Source of the DNA: Tabrizicola aquatica
Lineage (GTDB): Bacteria > Pseudomonadota > Alphaproteobacteria > Rhodobacterales > Rhodobacteraceae
Reading direction: 5' to 3'
DNA: 64,000 bases
NCBI RefSeq assembly: GCF_002900975.1
Contig: NZ_PJON01000002.1
Location: 62,001 to 126,000 of the forward strand
Shown here: piece after piece, positions 42,874 to 50,820 of the stretch
Position numbering within the stretch: position 1 is the first letter of the stretch
How the letters are laid out: each line of letters begins with the position of its first letter
The notes under the pieces: model-generated
Database searches by the model: none
What the model was told of the DNA's origin: nothing
What the model saw: only the letters and a program-made list of their open reading frames with translations
Made by a program: the position numbers and the translations under genes

Positions 42874-44109
42874 ATGGCCGAAGGCGTCACGGCGCGCGCC
42901 GTAGCAGCGATGATCCTGGACGGCGTGCTGGGCCAAGGCCGCATGCTGGACGAAGTGTCGGGTGGCGACCTCTCGCCCGCCGACCGCGCCCGCGCCATGC
43001 GCCTGGCCGCGACGGTGCTGCGGCATCTGGAGCAGGCCGACCGCGTGCTGGACCGCCACCTGCGCAAGGCGCCGCCCCTGTCGGTGCGCAACGTGCTGCG
43101 GCTGGCGGTCGTCGAACTGGCCGAAGGCGCGCCCGCGCATGGCGTCGTCAACGCCGCGGTCGAGATCATGCGCCAAGGCAAGCGCACCGCTCATTTCGCC
43201 GGCTTGGTGAACGCGGTCCTGCGCGCCCTGCCGGCCGAGGGGCTTTTCGTCGGCCTGCCCCCCCAGCGCCTGCCACGCTGGCTGCGCCAGCCCCTTGTTC
43301 ACATCTACGGCCGCGACGCCGTGACCGCGATCGAGACCGTCCAGACGCGTGAGCCGCCGCTGGACCTGACCCTGCGCCCCGGCCTGCCCGCGCCCGAGGG
43401 CGAGGCGCTGCCCACCGGCAGCCTGCGCCTGCACGGACCGTCACAGGTTTCGACCCTGCCGGGCTATGACCAGGGCGCCTGGTGGGTGCAGGATGCCGCC
43501 GCCGCGCTGCCCGCACGCCTGCTGGACCCCCAGCCCGGCGAACGGGTGCTGGACCTTTGCGCCGCGCCGGGGGGCAAGACGCTGCAACTGGCGGCCGCCG
43601 GGGCCGAGGTGACCGCGCTGGATATCTCTGGCCCCCGCATGGCGCGGGTCGAGGCCAACCTGCGGCGCACGGGCCTGACCGCCCGGACCGTCGTCGCCGA
43701 CGCGCTGCACTGGCAACCCGAAGCCCCGTTCGATGCGATCCTGCTGGACGCGCCCTGTTCTGCCACCGGCACGATCCGCCGCCACCCCGACCTGCCCTTC
43801 GTCAAGGATGGCAGCGATCTGCCCGCCCTGGTCGCGCTGCAGGCCCAGCTTCTGGACCGGGCGCTTGGTTGGCTGAAACCCGACGGGCGACTGGTCTTTG
43901 CCACCTGCTCACTGCTGCCCGAGGAGGGTGAGACCCAACTTGCCGCTGCGCTGGAGCGCCACCCGACCCTGACGGTGGAGCGGACCGAGCTTCCCGGTAT
44001 CCAACCCGACTGGTGGACCCCCGCCGGCGGCCTGCGCCTGCGCCCGGACTACTGGGCCGAGAGGGGCGGGATGGACGGCTTCTTCCTTGCCCGTTTGCGC
44101 CAAGGTTAG
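42874..44109 (+). CDS. rsmB: 16S rRNA (cytosine-967-C5)-methyltransferase RsmB
   Basis: 411 residues from the ATG at 42874 (AAGGGG upstream; an ATG at 42847 lacks a site). The N-terminal NusB-like RNA-binding domain (about 5-130) has RAMRLAATVLRHLEQADRVL. The methyltransferase domain has SAM motif I VLDLCAAPGGKT, motif IV DAPCSATG with the releasing cysteine, and motif VI ATCSLLPEEGE with the nucleophilic cysteine. Its stop codon lies in a strong inverted repeat shared with the convergent SDR gene. Confidence 0.94.
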   Translation: MAEGVTARAVAAMILDGVLGQGRMLDEVSGGDLSPADRARAMRLAATVLRHLEQADRVLDRHLRKAPPLSVRNVLRLAVVELAEGAPAHGVVNAAVEIMRQGKRTAHFAGLVNAVLRALPAEGLFVGLPPQRLPRWLRQPLVHIYGRDAVTAIETVQTREPPLDLTLRPGLPAPEGEALPTGSLRLHGPSQVSTLPGYDQGAWWVQDAAAALPARLLDPQPGERVLDLCAAPGGKTLQLAAAGAEVTALDISGPRMARVEANLRRTGLTARTVVADALHWQPEAPFDAILLDAPCSATGTIRRHPDLPFVKDGSDLPALVALQAQLLDRALGWLKPDGRLVFATCSLLPEEGETQLAAALERHPTLTVERTELPGIQPDWWTPAGGLRLRPDYWAERGGMDGFFLARLRQG

Positions 44110-44130
44110 GTGGGCGAATCGCCCACCCTA
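44107..44130. repeat. REP-like palindrome holding both stop codons of convergent genes
   Basis: GGTGGGCGA and TCGCCCACC (44109-44117 and 44119-44127) are perfect inverted arms around one A. The TAG of rsmB (44107-44109) and the reverse TAG of the SDR gene (44128-44130) flank it. A GGTGGGC / GCCCACC hairpin resembles widespread REP-type elements beginning GTAGGGTGGGC. No T-run follows, so if it ends transcription it is not a classical intrinsic terminator. I see no second copy in this window. Confidence 0.6.
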
Positions 44131-44871
44131 CGCCCCGCGTGGCGGGAACATCCGGTAATACAGCCAGTCCGGCAGCACCTGGCTGCCCCGGAACAGCCAG
44201 GAAAACGCCGTCGGGAAGCTGACCTTGAACCGGCCCGACTGCATGTGGCGGAACATGATCCGCGCGGCCGCTTCGGGCTCCATGATGAACGGCATGGAAA
44301 AATCGTTCTTCGCCGTCAGCCTTGTGCGGATGAACCCCGGGTTTGCCAGTTGCACCGCAATCCCGGATTGCCGCAAGTCGGCATAAAGCGACTCGGCCAG
44401 CACCATGGTCCCCGCCTTGGACGCGGCATAGCCGATCGCCCCCGGCAGGCCCCGGAACCCCGAAAGCGAGCCGGTGACCACCACATGCCCCCGCCCGCGC
44501 GCCACCATGCCGGGCAGCACCGCCCCCACGGCGCGGATACAGCCGGTGAAATTGACATTGGCCATCGCCTCGGCGGCTTGGGCGTCCCAGTCCTGCGCCC
44601 GCATCGGCCAGTAGACACCGGCCAGGAACACGATCCCGTCCACCTCGCCCAAGGTCGCGGCCGCCTGCGCCACGCTGTCGCTTGACCCCACATCCACCGG
44701 CAGGGCCGTGGCCTTGCCGGGCAGGCTGGCCACCGCCGCCTCCAACGCATCGGCGCTGCGGGCCGACAGGATCAGTTCGGCCCCGGCTTCGGACATCAGG
44801 CGCGCCAGGGCCAGGCCCAACCCCTCGGAGGCGCCGACCAGCCAGTAGCGTTTGCCTGCAAAGCTTCTCAT
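44128..44871 (-). CDS. Short-chain dehydrogenase/reductase (last gene of the RpoE-linked operon)
   Basis: 247 residues of the classical SDR fold: the N-terminal nucleotide motif is GASEGLGLALA (about 13-23), the catalytic serine is in VVTGSLSGF, and the Tyr-x-x-x-Lys pair is YAASKAG (about 150-156). It is the fifth gene of an operon whose first gene has an RpoE-type promoter; its counterpart in Rhodobacter sphaeroides is the distal gene of the same cluster. Substrate unknown; a fatty-acid-derived alcohol or ketone would fit the neighbours. Confidence 0.88.
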   Translation of the reverse strand: MRSFAGKRYWLVGASEGLGLALARLMSEAGAELILSARSADALEAAVASLPGKATALPVDVGSSDSVAQAAATLGEVDGIVFLAGVYWPMRAQDWDAQAAEAMANVNFTGCIRAVGAVLPGMVARGRGHVVVTGSLSGFRGLPGAIGYAASKAGTMVLAESLYADLRQSGIAVQLANPGFIRTRLTAKNDFSMPFIMEPEAAARIMFRHMQSGRFKVSFPTAFSWLFRGSQVLPDWLYYRMFPPRGA

Positions 44872-45464
44872 TCCGCGGCCATGTCGACAGGGCGTTCCAG
44901 CGCCTGCGCCCCGGCCGGGCGCATCGTTGCCACCAGCTCGGCCACCTTGATCCCGAACTTGCGGAACTGGCTGCGGTTGATGATCGTGCCGTTCTCCATC
45001 AGGTACATCCAGTCCACCACGTCCAGCACGTGGCCCCCGGCCTCGGGCGTCAGGCGGATGCGATAGCGCAGCATCACCCCCGGCCCGGCCACCTCGCCCC
45101 GGCCCTCGCCAACCACATCCGGCGCTGTCGCCACGATCGCGCCGCCCTGGCCCAGCGCCAGCGTCCAGGCGCGGTGCTGCACCGTGCCGCTGTCATAGCG
45201 GAACACCTCCGCCAGGGTGCCGGTATCGCCGTCCCAGCGCCCCTCCATCTGAGCGACAAAGCGCGAGCTGACGCGGCCGGTCGGGCCAAAGATCACACCC
45301 TCGCACTGGATCGGCCCCGAGAGGTGCCGGCGCAGGTCGAAGGCGGGGCCCTTGCCCTGGTATTCGGCCGGGGCCTGGGACTGGAAAGACAACAGCCGGC
45401 TGCGCAGCGCCATCAACATGATGACGATCAGCGCGCCGAACAGGGCCGAGAGGATCGAGGTCAC
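44868..45464 (-). CDS. DUF3833 family protein
   Basis: 198 residues. A single N-terminal hydrophobic helix (about 6-22) precedes a beta-rich domain with GRVSSRFVAQMEGRWDG and MLRYRIRLTPEAGGHVLDVVDWMYLMENG split over two strands, matching DUF3833, a presumed lipocalin-like lipid-binding fold. It is located after the MFS gene with a 4-base overlap at each end. Co-regulation with RpoE suggests a role in lipid handling under singlet-oxygen stress; this is inference. Confidence 0.8.
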   Translation of the reverse strand: MTSILSALFGALIVIMLMALRSRLLSFQSQAPAEYQGKGPAFDLRRHLSGPIQCEGVIFGPTGRVSSRFVAQMEGRWDGDTGTLAEVFRYDSGTVQHRAWTLALGQGGAIVATAPDVVGEGRGEVAGPGVMLRYRIRLTPEAGGHVLDVVDWMYLMENGTIINRSQFRKFGIKVAELVATMRPAGAQALERPVDMAAE

Positions 45465-46714
45465 GGTGTGGCTCCATTGGGGTCAGGCAGTCGCGTGACG
45501 GCCAGCATCGCGATGGCTGTCAGTTTCAATACGCAAGGCAGGCCCGCATAGATCAAAGTCAGTGTGGAAAGGGCGTTTTCCGTGTTTTCCAGGCCCGGAC
45601 GAAAACCCACCGACTGCAACGCCGGCAGGATCGTCAGCGCGGCCAGCGCCAGCGACAGCTTCGAGACGAAGGACCACAGCCCGAAGGCCGCCGCCTCGGG
45701 CGTGCCCTGCTGCGCCAACCGTTGCGCAAAGATCGCCGGAAGCAGCGTCAGGTCCGCCCCCAGCGCCGCGCCCGAGGCCGCGCAGATCACCGCAAAGGCC
45801 AGCCCGTCCCCCGACCCCAGCGCCAGTGTCCAAAGGAAGGCCGCAATGGCCAGAACCATCGCCGCCAGCAAGACCGGGCGCGGGCCGTGGCGACGGGCCA
45901 GATGGCTCCAGACCGGGGTGGAGAGCGCCGCCGCCAGGAAGAACAGCAGCAGAAGCGGCCCCTCCCAACCCGGCAGGGCCAGCCGGCTTTCGACAAAGAA
46001 CAGGAACAGGGTCGAGGTTACGGCCACCGGCGCGGCATTCAGAAGCGCGATCAGCAGCAGGCGCCGGGCCAGCGGATCGGCCAGGGCGGGGCGGAACAAC
46101 TCCCACGGATGGGCGACGGGTTCGATCACGCCGCCCCGCCACTCACGCCGCATGGCAAGGACCGCAAGCACCGCCACCAGCGCGAAAAGGCCGGCGAAGG
46201 CGGTGAAAGGCCGGTCGGTCGCCGCCGCCAGCGCCACCGGGGCCACGGCCGCCAGGCAGACGCCCAGCAGTGACCCGCCCTCGCGCCAGCCGGCCAGGCG
46301 CAGGTGCCCTTGCGGGCCAAGCGTTCCGGCCTTGGTCACACCCTCGGCATAAAAGCAGATCGTCAGGAAGGAAAACGCGCTGAACAGCCCGGTCAGGCAC
46401 AAGGCGAACCAGCCCAGCGCCGGGATTGGCGGCGCCACCGCGAAAAGCCCGCCCAGCGAGACGACCATCACGGCGACCGCCAGCGCCACGCCCAGCCTGC
46501 GGCGGGGCCGCGTCGCCTCGGCCAGCCAGCCCAGCAACGGGTCCTGCACCACGTCGATCAACCGCAACCCGGCCAGCACGAACCCCAGCGCCGCCAGCGA
46601 CACGCCATATTCATCGACGAAGAACTTTGGCGCGTGGATATAGATCGGCAGCCCGGCCATGGCGATCAGGGCCGCGAACAGCGACCAGGCCGGCAACCGG
46701 GTGGTCGGCGTCAC
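45461..46714 (-). CDS. MFS transporter (MFS_2/sugar-cation symporter-like) of the RpoE-linked operon
   Basis: 417 residues from a GTG at 46714 that overlaps the upstream stop as GTGA; the longer frame shown by an upstream ATG would overlap DUF1365 by 64 bases. About twelve transmembrane helices. The segment RLIDVVQDPLLGWLAE (about 49-64), with D-x-x-x-D-P, is typical of the glycoside-pentoside-hexuronide cation symporter branch, which also includes MFSD2-type lipid transporters. In this operon a lipid or fatty-acid cargo is plausible. Confidence 0.85.
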   Translation of the reverse strand: MTPTTRLPAWSLFAALIAMAGLPIYIHAPKFFVDEYGVSLAALGFVLAGLRLIDVVQDPLLGWLAEATRPRRRLGVALAVAVMVVSLGGLFAVAPPIPALGWFALCLTGLFSAFSFLTICFYAEGVTKAGTLGPQGHLRLAGWREGGSLLGVCLAAVAPVALAAATDRPFTAFAGLFALVAVLAVLAMRREWRGGVIEPVAHPWELFRPALADPLARRLLLIALLNAAPVAVTSTLFLFFVESRLALPGWEGPLLLLFFLAAALSTPVWSHLARRHGPRPVLLAAMVLAIAAFLWTLALGSGDGLAFAVICAASGAALGADLTLLPAIFAQRLAQQGTPEAAAFGLWSFVSKLSLALAALTILPALQSVGFRPGLENTENALSTLTLIYAGLPCVLKLTAIAMLAVTRLPDPNGATP

Positions 46715-47460
46715 TGCGACACGTCCTCGGCCGGCGGGGTCGGGCGGTGATGGAACCTGACCCGTTTCCACCACAGCTTCAGCGCCTGCCAGTGGATCAG
46801 CGCCAACACCCGGCGCGAGCCGAAGGGCCGCCGCAGGGCCGAGGCGAGTATGCCCGCATTGGTCAGCGGCAGGCGCGGGCCGATCAGGTTGGTGAACAAC
46901 CCCCCGCCCGGCGTGGTGTAGTCGATCCAGATCCCGATCCGGTCCGGCCGGATGTCAAAGCGGAAGTCATAGCGCCCCTCGACCGGCTGGAACGGCGAGA
47001 CGTGGAAGATCTTGGTCGCGGTCAGCGTATCCTCGCGCGTGATGGGCGCGCGGTCGGGGCGGTGGCACAGATAGGAGTGGCGGTCGCCATAGGTGTTCGT
47101 CACCTCGCTGATCACCGCGCGCAGATGGCCCAGATGGTCATAGGCCAGCCAGAAGCTGACCGGGTTGAACACATGCCCCAGCAGACGGGGCTGCGCCAGC
47201 AGCAGCACCCGGTCCGCCGCCAGCCCATGCGCCGCCAGCACCTCGCGGGCCCAAGGCAGGCCCCGTCCCTGGCCCGGCGCGCCGCCATGGTCCAGGTCGT
47301 GCAGCGACATCAGGTTGCCCCGGTTGCGCCCGAACAGGCGAGGACCCTGCGACCGCTCGGGGTCCAGCAGCACATAATCCACCGAATAGCGGAAGGCATT
47401 CTTCACCGGGCCCTTGCGGCCGTGGAACGTCTCTGCCCGGACCCGCTGGACGCCTGTCAT
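46711..47460 (-). CDS. DUF1365 family protein of the RpoE-linked operon
   Basis: 249 residues. The family markers are present: KNAFRYSVDYVLLDPE, NLMSLHDLDHG, LLAQPRLLGHVFNPVSFWLAYDHLG and EVTNTYGDRHSYLC, split by short loops. DUF1365 proteins almost always accompany a flavin amine-oxidase-like protein and a cyclopropane-fatty-acid-synthase-like enzyme, so a step in modified fatty-acid synthesis is likely. Four-base overlaps on both sides show tight coupling with the FAD gene and the MFS gene. Confidence 0.88.
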   Translation of the reverse strand: MTGVQRVRAETFHGRKGPVKNAFRYSVDYVLLDPERSQGPRLFGRNRGNLMSLHDLDHGGAPGQGRGLPWAREVLAAHGLAADRVLLLAQPRLLGHVFNPVSFWLAYDHLGHLRAVISEVTNTYGDRHSYLCHRPDRAPITREDTLTATKIFHVSPFQPVEGRYDFRFDIRPDRIGIWIDYTTPGGGLFTNLIGPRLPLTNAGILASALRRPFGSRRVLALIHWQALKLWWKRVRFHHRPTPPAEDVSQ

Positions 47461-48752
47461 GCCACCAACCGGAAGCGTTGCCGCTCCTCCATCGCTTCGA
47501 CCACATCGACGGCCGAGGCAAAGCCGTCCTCGTGAAAGCCGTTGCGCATCCAGGCGCCACAGAACCAGGTGTTTTGGCCACCGTTCATCGCGCGGATCCG
47601 GTCCTGCGCAGCAAGGGCCGCCACATCGAACACCGGATGATGGAAGGTGTTCACGTCATGGATCAGCTCGTCCCGGATCGGCCGGGTGGTGTTCAGCGTG
47701 ACGAACAGCGGATCGTCCTGCGGGATCGGTTGCAGGCTGTTCATCCAGTAGGTCAGGTCGATCCGCTCTCCCGGCCCCGACTTCGGTTCGACATAGGACC
47801 AGGACGACCAGACCTTGCGCGACTTCGGCATCAGGCTGGCGTCGGAATGCAGCACGGCCTCGTTCGGCTGATAGCGGATATCGGCCAGCGCCCCCGCCTC
47901 GGCCGGGGTCGGATCGGCCAGCATCTTCAGCGTGATGTCCGAATGGGTGGCAAAGACCACATCGTCGAACAACTCCCACTCGCCACCCTCGGCCCGCACC
48001 AGGACCGAGCCCGCCTCGCGTCGCACGCCCGCAACCGGGGTGGCGGTGCGGATATGCACGCCCTGCGCGACCATCGCCGCCTCCAGCCGCCGGACATATT
48101 CGACCGAGCCACCCTTGACGGTGTACCACTGGTGCTGCCCCTCGTAGTCCATCAGCGCATGGTTGCGGAAGAACCGAACCAGCGCCTGCGCCGGGAAGTC
48201 CAGGATGCCTTTCGTCGGCGTGGACCAGATCGCGCCCGAGAACGGCGTGATGTAATGATCGCGGAACCAAGGGCCGGTGCCCAACTTCTCCAGCAACGCG
48301 CGGATCGTCATGGCGGGATCATTCGCCACCGCTTCAGCGTTGCGGTTGAAATGCATGATGTCGGTCAGCATCCGCAGGAAGCGCGGGTCGAACGCGTTCT
48401 TCCGCTGCGCAAAGACCGTGTCCATCGAGGCCAGGCCGTATTCCAGCGCCCCGCCCCGGATCGACGCGCCAAAGGACATGCTGCTTTCCACCACCGGCAC
48501 GGCCAGCTTTTCAAAGAGCCGCACCAGATGCGGATAGTTTACCCGGTTGAACACGATAAACCCGGTGTCCACCGGCTGGTCCTTGCGCTTGCCAGCGATC
48601 ACCGTGCGGGCGTGGCCACCCAGCCGCGGCTCGGCTTCGAACAGGACGACTGAAGCACGGTCTGCCAGCAAATGCGCCGCGGCCATTCCGGAAATCCCCC
48701 CCCCGATGACTGCAACGCGGCGGAGAGGCTGGCCCAGATGTTCAAACGGCAT
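47457..48752 (-). CDS. FAD-dependent oxidoreductase (amine-oxidase-like), first gene of the RpoE-linked operon
   Basis: 431 residues. FAD-binding motif VAVIGGGISGMAAAHLL (about 13-29), then VVLFEAEPRLGGHA and DTGFIVFN, as in desaturase/amine-oxidase-like flavoproteins. The C-terminal segment QNTWFCGAWMRNGFHEDG is the conserved FAD cap. In R. sphaeroides the homologous gene beside rpoE-chrR belongs to the singlet-oxygen regulon, and genes of this cluster have been linked to furan fatty-acid synthesis. I leave the symbol blank because I cannot verify the exact mapping. Its promoter closely mirrors that of rpoE. Confidence 0.9.
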   Translation of the reverse strand: MPFEHLGQPLRRVAVIGGGISGMAAAHLLADRASVVLFEAEPRLGGHARTVIAGKRKDQPVDTGFIVFNRVNYPHLVRLFEKLAVPVVESSMSFGASIRGGALEYGLASMDTVFAQRKNAFDPRFLRMLTDIMHFNRNAEAVANDPAMTIRALLEKLGTGPWFRDHYITPFSGAIWSTPTKGILDFPAQALVRFFRNHALMDYEGQHQWYTVKGGSVEYVRRLEAAMVAQGVHIRTATPVAGVRREAGSVLVRAEGGEWELFDDVVFATHSDITLKMLADPTPAEAGALADIRYQPNEAVLHSDASLMPKSRKVWSSWSYVEPKSGPGERIDLTYWMNSLQPIPQDDPLFVTLNTTRPIRDELIHDVNTFHHPVFDVAALAAQDRIRAMNGGQNTWFCGAWMRNGFHEDGFASAVDVVEAMEERQRFRLVA

Positions 48753-48782
48753 TTACGGCAGGTTCCTTTGAAGATTTGCAAT

Positions 48783-48811
48783 GGTTACGCAGGACGCACC
48801 CAGTCGGATCA
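48783..48811 (-). promoter_or_regulatory. RpoE-dependent promoter of the FAD/DUF1365/MFS/DUF3833/SDR operon
   Basis: TGATCC (-35, 48811-48806), a 17-base spacer beginning GAC and ending CCTGC, and GTAACC (-10, 48788-48783). The start of transcription should fall about 24 bases before the FAD gene. TGATCC is the known -35 of the Rhodobacter RpoE (ECF11) promoters. The element is nearly identical to that in front of rpoE. Confidence 0.78.
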
Positions 48812-48952
48812 CCCATCCGCATCCTTGCATGGCGCTCGGCGCACCGCGACTGCAAAGCCCGCCACTGTCCAAGATTCCGCGGATGTGTTGTAAGGAAAAA
48901 CTGACAGCCCGCCCTTGACCGCCCGATAAGCCACTCCAGATCGCCATCCAGG

Positions 48953-48981
48953 TGATCCGACGCGATCCTGCCTGCGTATCA
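48953..48981 (+). promoter_or_regulatory. RpoE-dependent autoregulatory promoter of rpoE-chrR
   Basis: TGATCC (48953-48958), a 17-base spacer beginning GAC and ending CCTGC, and GTATCA (48976-48981). It shares first three and last five spacer bases with the divergent promoter, evidence that one sigma factor reads both. RpoE of R. sphaeroides activates its own operon from such a site. Confidence 0.78.
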
Positions 48982-49092
48982 AATGTCATGATGCTTGATG
49001 CCAGCAGAGCCGCTATGACGGGGCAAGCCGGTCAACCGCACCTTCGGGATGCGGTCGTAAGGAATGGTTTGCACCGGAAGAAGGACGGACTG

Positions 49093-49638
49093 GTGGCGAA
49101 GGAGACGGAAGAGACGGACTGGGCGGGCCTTCTGCTGAAGGTGCGCGACCATCAGGACAGGGCGGCCTTTGCGGCGCTGTTCCGGCACTTTGCCCCAAGG
49201 GTAAAGGCCTTTCTGATGAAGTCGGGCGCCGGCGCTGCCCTGGCCGAGGAATGTGCGCAGGACGTGATGGCGACGCTTTGGCAAAAGGCGCACCTGTTCG
49301 ATCCTGCCCGGGCCAGCGTGTCGACCTGGGTCTACACGATCGCCCGCAACCGGCGAATCGACGCCCTGCGCAAGGCGCGCCGGGCCGAGCCGGAGGAATT
49401 GGATTGGGGCCCCGAGCCAGAGCCTGATCAGGCCGAGGTGCTGGAAGCCCAGCAAGAGACGGAACGGTTGGGACGCGCGCTTGCCGCGCTGCCTGGGCCA
49501 CAAAGGACACTGATCGAACGCGCCTTCTACGGCGACCTCTCGCACAGCGAGATCGCAGCCGAAACCGGGCTTCCCCTGGGGACGATCAAATCGCGGATTC
49601 GGCTGGCGCTGGACAAGCTGCGCCACCAGATGGGTTGA
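49093..49638 (+). CDS. rpoE: ECF sigma factor RpoE (singlet-oxygen response, ECF11 type)
   Basis: 181 residues from the GTG at 49093, preceded by AAGGA; this start matches the family N-terminus (KETEETDWAGLL). Region 2 (about 20-85) has RAAFAALFRHFAPRVKAFL and DVMATLWQKAHLFDP with VSTWVYTIARNRRIDALRK; region 4 (about 125-178) has AALPGPQRTLIERAFYG and AETGLPLGTIKSRIRLALDKL. It directs RNA polymerase to TGATCC-type promoters when singlet oxygen releases it from ChrR, encoded 16 bases downstream. Confidence 0.94.
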   Translation: MAKETEETDWAGLLLKVRDHQDRAAFAALFRHFAPRVKAFLMKSGAGAALAEECAQDVMATLWQKAHLFDPARASVSTWVYTIARNRRIDALRKARRAEPEELDWGPEPEPDQAEVLEAQQETERLGRALAALPGPQRTLIERAFYGDLSHSEIAAETGLPLGTIKSRIRLALDKLRHQMG

Positions 49639-49654
49639 AGGACGAAGTAGGGAC

Positions 49655-50299
49655 ATGACGATACGCCACCATCTCTCGGACCAGCTCTTGATGGGCTACG
49701 CAGCCGGCCAGCTGCCCGAGGCGTTCAACCTGGTCGTCGCAACCCATGTCTCGCTCTGCGACGAATGTCGGGCCCGACTTGCCGCGTTCGACGCGGTCGG
49801 CGGCACGCTGCTGGAGCAGGCGGACGAAATCGCGATGGGCGAGGATGCGCTGGCCCGGACGCTGGCCCGGATCGAGGGGCTGCCCCAAGCCACCCGGTCG
49901 GAACCGCTGAAGCCTGCCGGGATCTTCCCGGCCCCGCTGGCCGACTATATCGGCGGCGACCTTTCGGCGGTGCGCTGGCGCAAGGTCGGCGGCGGTGTGC
50001 GTCAGGCGATCCTGCCCACCGGCCGCGATGCCTCGGCCCGCCTCCTCTACATCCCCGCCGGCACGGCCGTCCCCGACCACGGCCACCGCGGGATGGAGTT
50101 GACGCTGGTCCTGCAAGGCGCCTTTGCCGACGAGAACGACCGCTTCAACCGCGGCGACATCGAAATCGCCGACGAAGAGATGGAGCATACCCCGGTCGCC
50201 CTGGCTGGCCAGGATTGCATCTGCCTTGCCGCCACCGATGCGCCCCTGCGGTTCCGGGGCCTGCTGCCGCGCCTGGCGCAGCCGCTGCTGCGGATCTAA
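49655..50299 (+). CDS. chrR: Zinc-dependent anti-sigma factor ChrR
   Basis: 214 residues. The N-terminal anti-sigma domain has zinc ligands His6, His31, Cys35 and Cys38 (THVSLCDEC), exactly the ChrR positions. The C-terminal cupin (about 95-195) has metal ligands His142, His144, Glu148 and His178, and a Cys-x-Cys pair at 188/190 (DCICLAA), known from R. sphaeroides to be needed for the singlet-oxygen response. It binds RpoE in the cytoplasm and releases it on singlet-oxygen exposure. The stop overlaps that of the convergent HutD-like gene (CTAA at 50296-50299). Confidence 0.95.
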   Translation: MTIRHHLSDQLLMGYAAGQLPEAFNLVVATHVSLCDECRARLAAFDAVGGTLLEQADEIAMGEDALARTLARIEGLPQATRSEPLKPAGIFPAPLADYIGGDLSAVRWRKVGGGVRQAILPTGRDASARLLYIPAGTAVPDHGHRGMELTLVLQGAFADENDRFNRGDIEIADEEMEHTPVALAGQDCICLAATDAPLRFRGLLPRLAQPLLRI

Positions 50300-50820
50300 A
50301 GACCGAACAGGCGCACCGCGATCACCGACCCCTCGCCCCGCACCCGTGCGGGGCCTTCGGTCAGGATCAGATCGTCGCGGTTCACGGCCTCGCCGTTCAC
50401 CAGACACGGGCCCAGCGTGTAAAGCGCCAAGGCTCCGCCGGCTGGCAGGTCCGTGTGCTGCACTACCGCGACCTCGGGTTGCGGCAGGCCCCGGGCGGTC
50501 ATTACGTTGAAATCCTCGGACGGTTCGCCATTGGTTTCGGTTGCCGTCACCGGAATGTCGCCGGGGAAGGTCACGGGTTGCAGAGGCGCGCAGTGCAGGT
50601 CGATCCCCGGCCCCGTCAGCCGGAAGCCCGGCCCCGACAGCACCGTAAGGTTCCGCTCGATCCCCGGAAACAGCGAGAATGGTCCATCCTCGACCACCGA
50701 AGCCCGCGACAGGCGCACCAGAAGCTGATCGTCCTGATCGAACCGCCACAGCTCGGTCGTCGTGCCGCGCCCGTTCTTCCAAAGCTGGCGGTTATAGTTG
50801 GCGGGCGTCAGAAGGATCAT
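50296..50820 (-). CDS. HutD/Ves family cupin-like protein
   Basis: 174 residues. It begins with the family signature YNRQLWKNGRGTTTELWRF and includes RLSRASVVEDGPFSLFPGIERNLTVLSG split by a turn, then EDFNVMTARG. HutD proteins are bicupins near histidine-utilisation genes or stand-alone (Ves, linked to cold); none of the hut genes is in this window. It overlaps the rmuC stop by ATGA, so it is the third gene of a mutL-rmuC-hutD-like operon. Confidence 0.88.
   Translation of the reverse strand: MILLTPANYNRQLWKNGRGTTTELWRFDQDDQLLVRLSRASVVEDGPFSLFPGIERNLTVLSGPGFRLTGPGIDLHCAPLQPVTFPGDIPVTATETNGEPSEDFNVMTARGLPQPEVAVVQHTDLPAGGALALYTLGPCLVNGEAVNRDDLILTEGPARVRGEGSVIAVRLFGL

Larger units (their letters stand above)
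48753..49092. other. Divergent regulatory region between the target operon and rpoE
   Basis: 340 bases. It holds two RpoE-type promoters (48783-48811 minus, 48953-48981 plus) and an untranslated leader of about 105 bases before the GTG chosen for rpoE. The 140 bases between the promoters include an AT-rich stretch (48885-48905) with no obvious element. An ATG at 48988 in frame with rpoE would give an N-terminal extension unlike the family. Confidence 0.6.
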
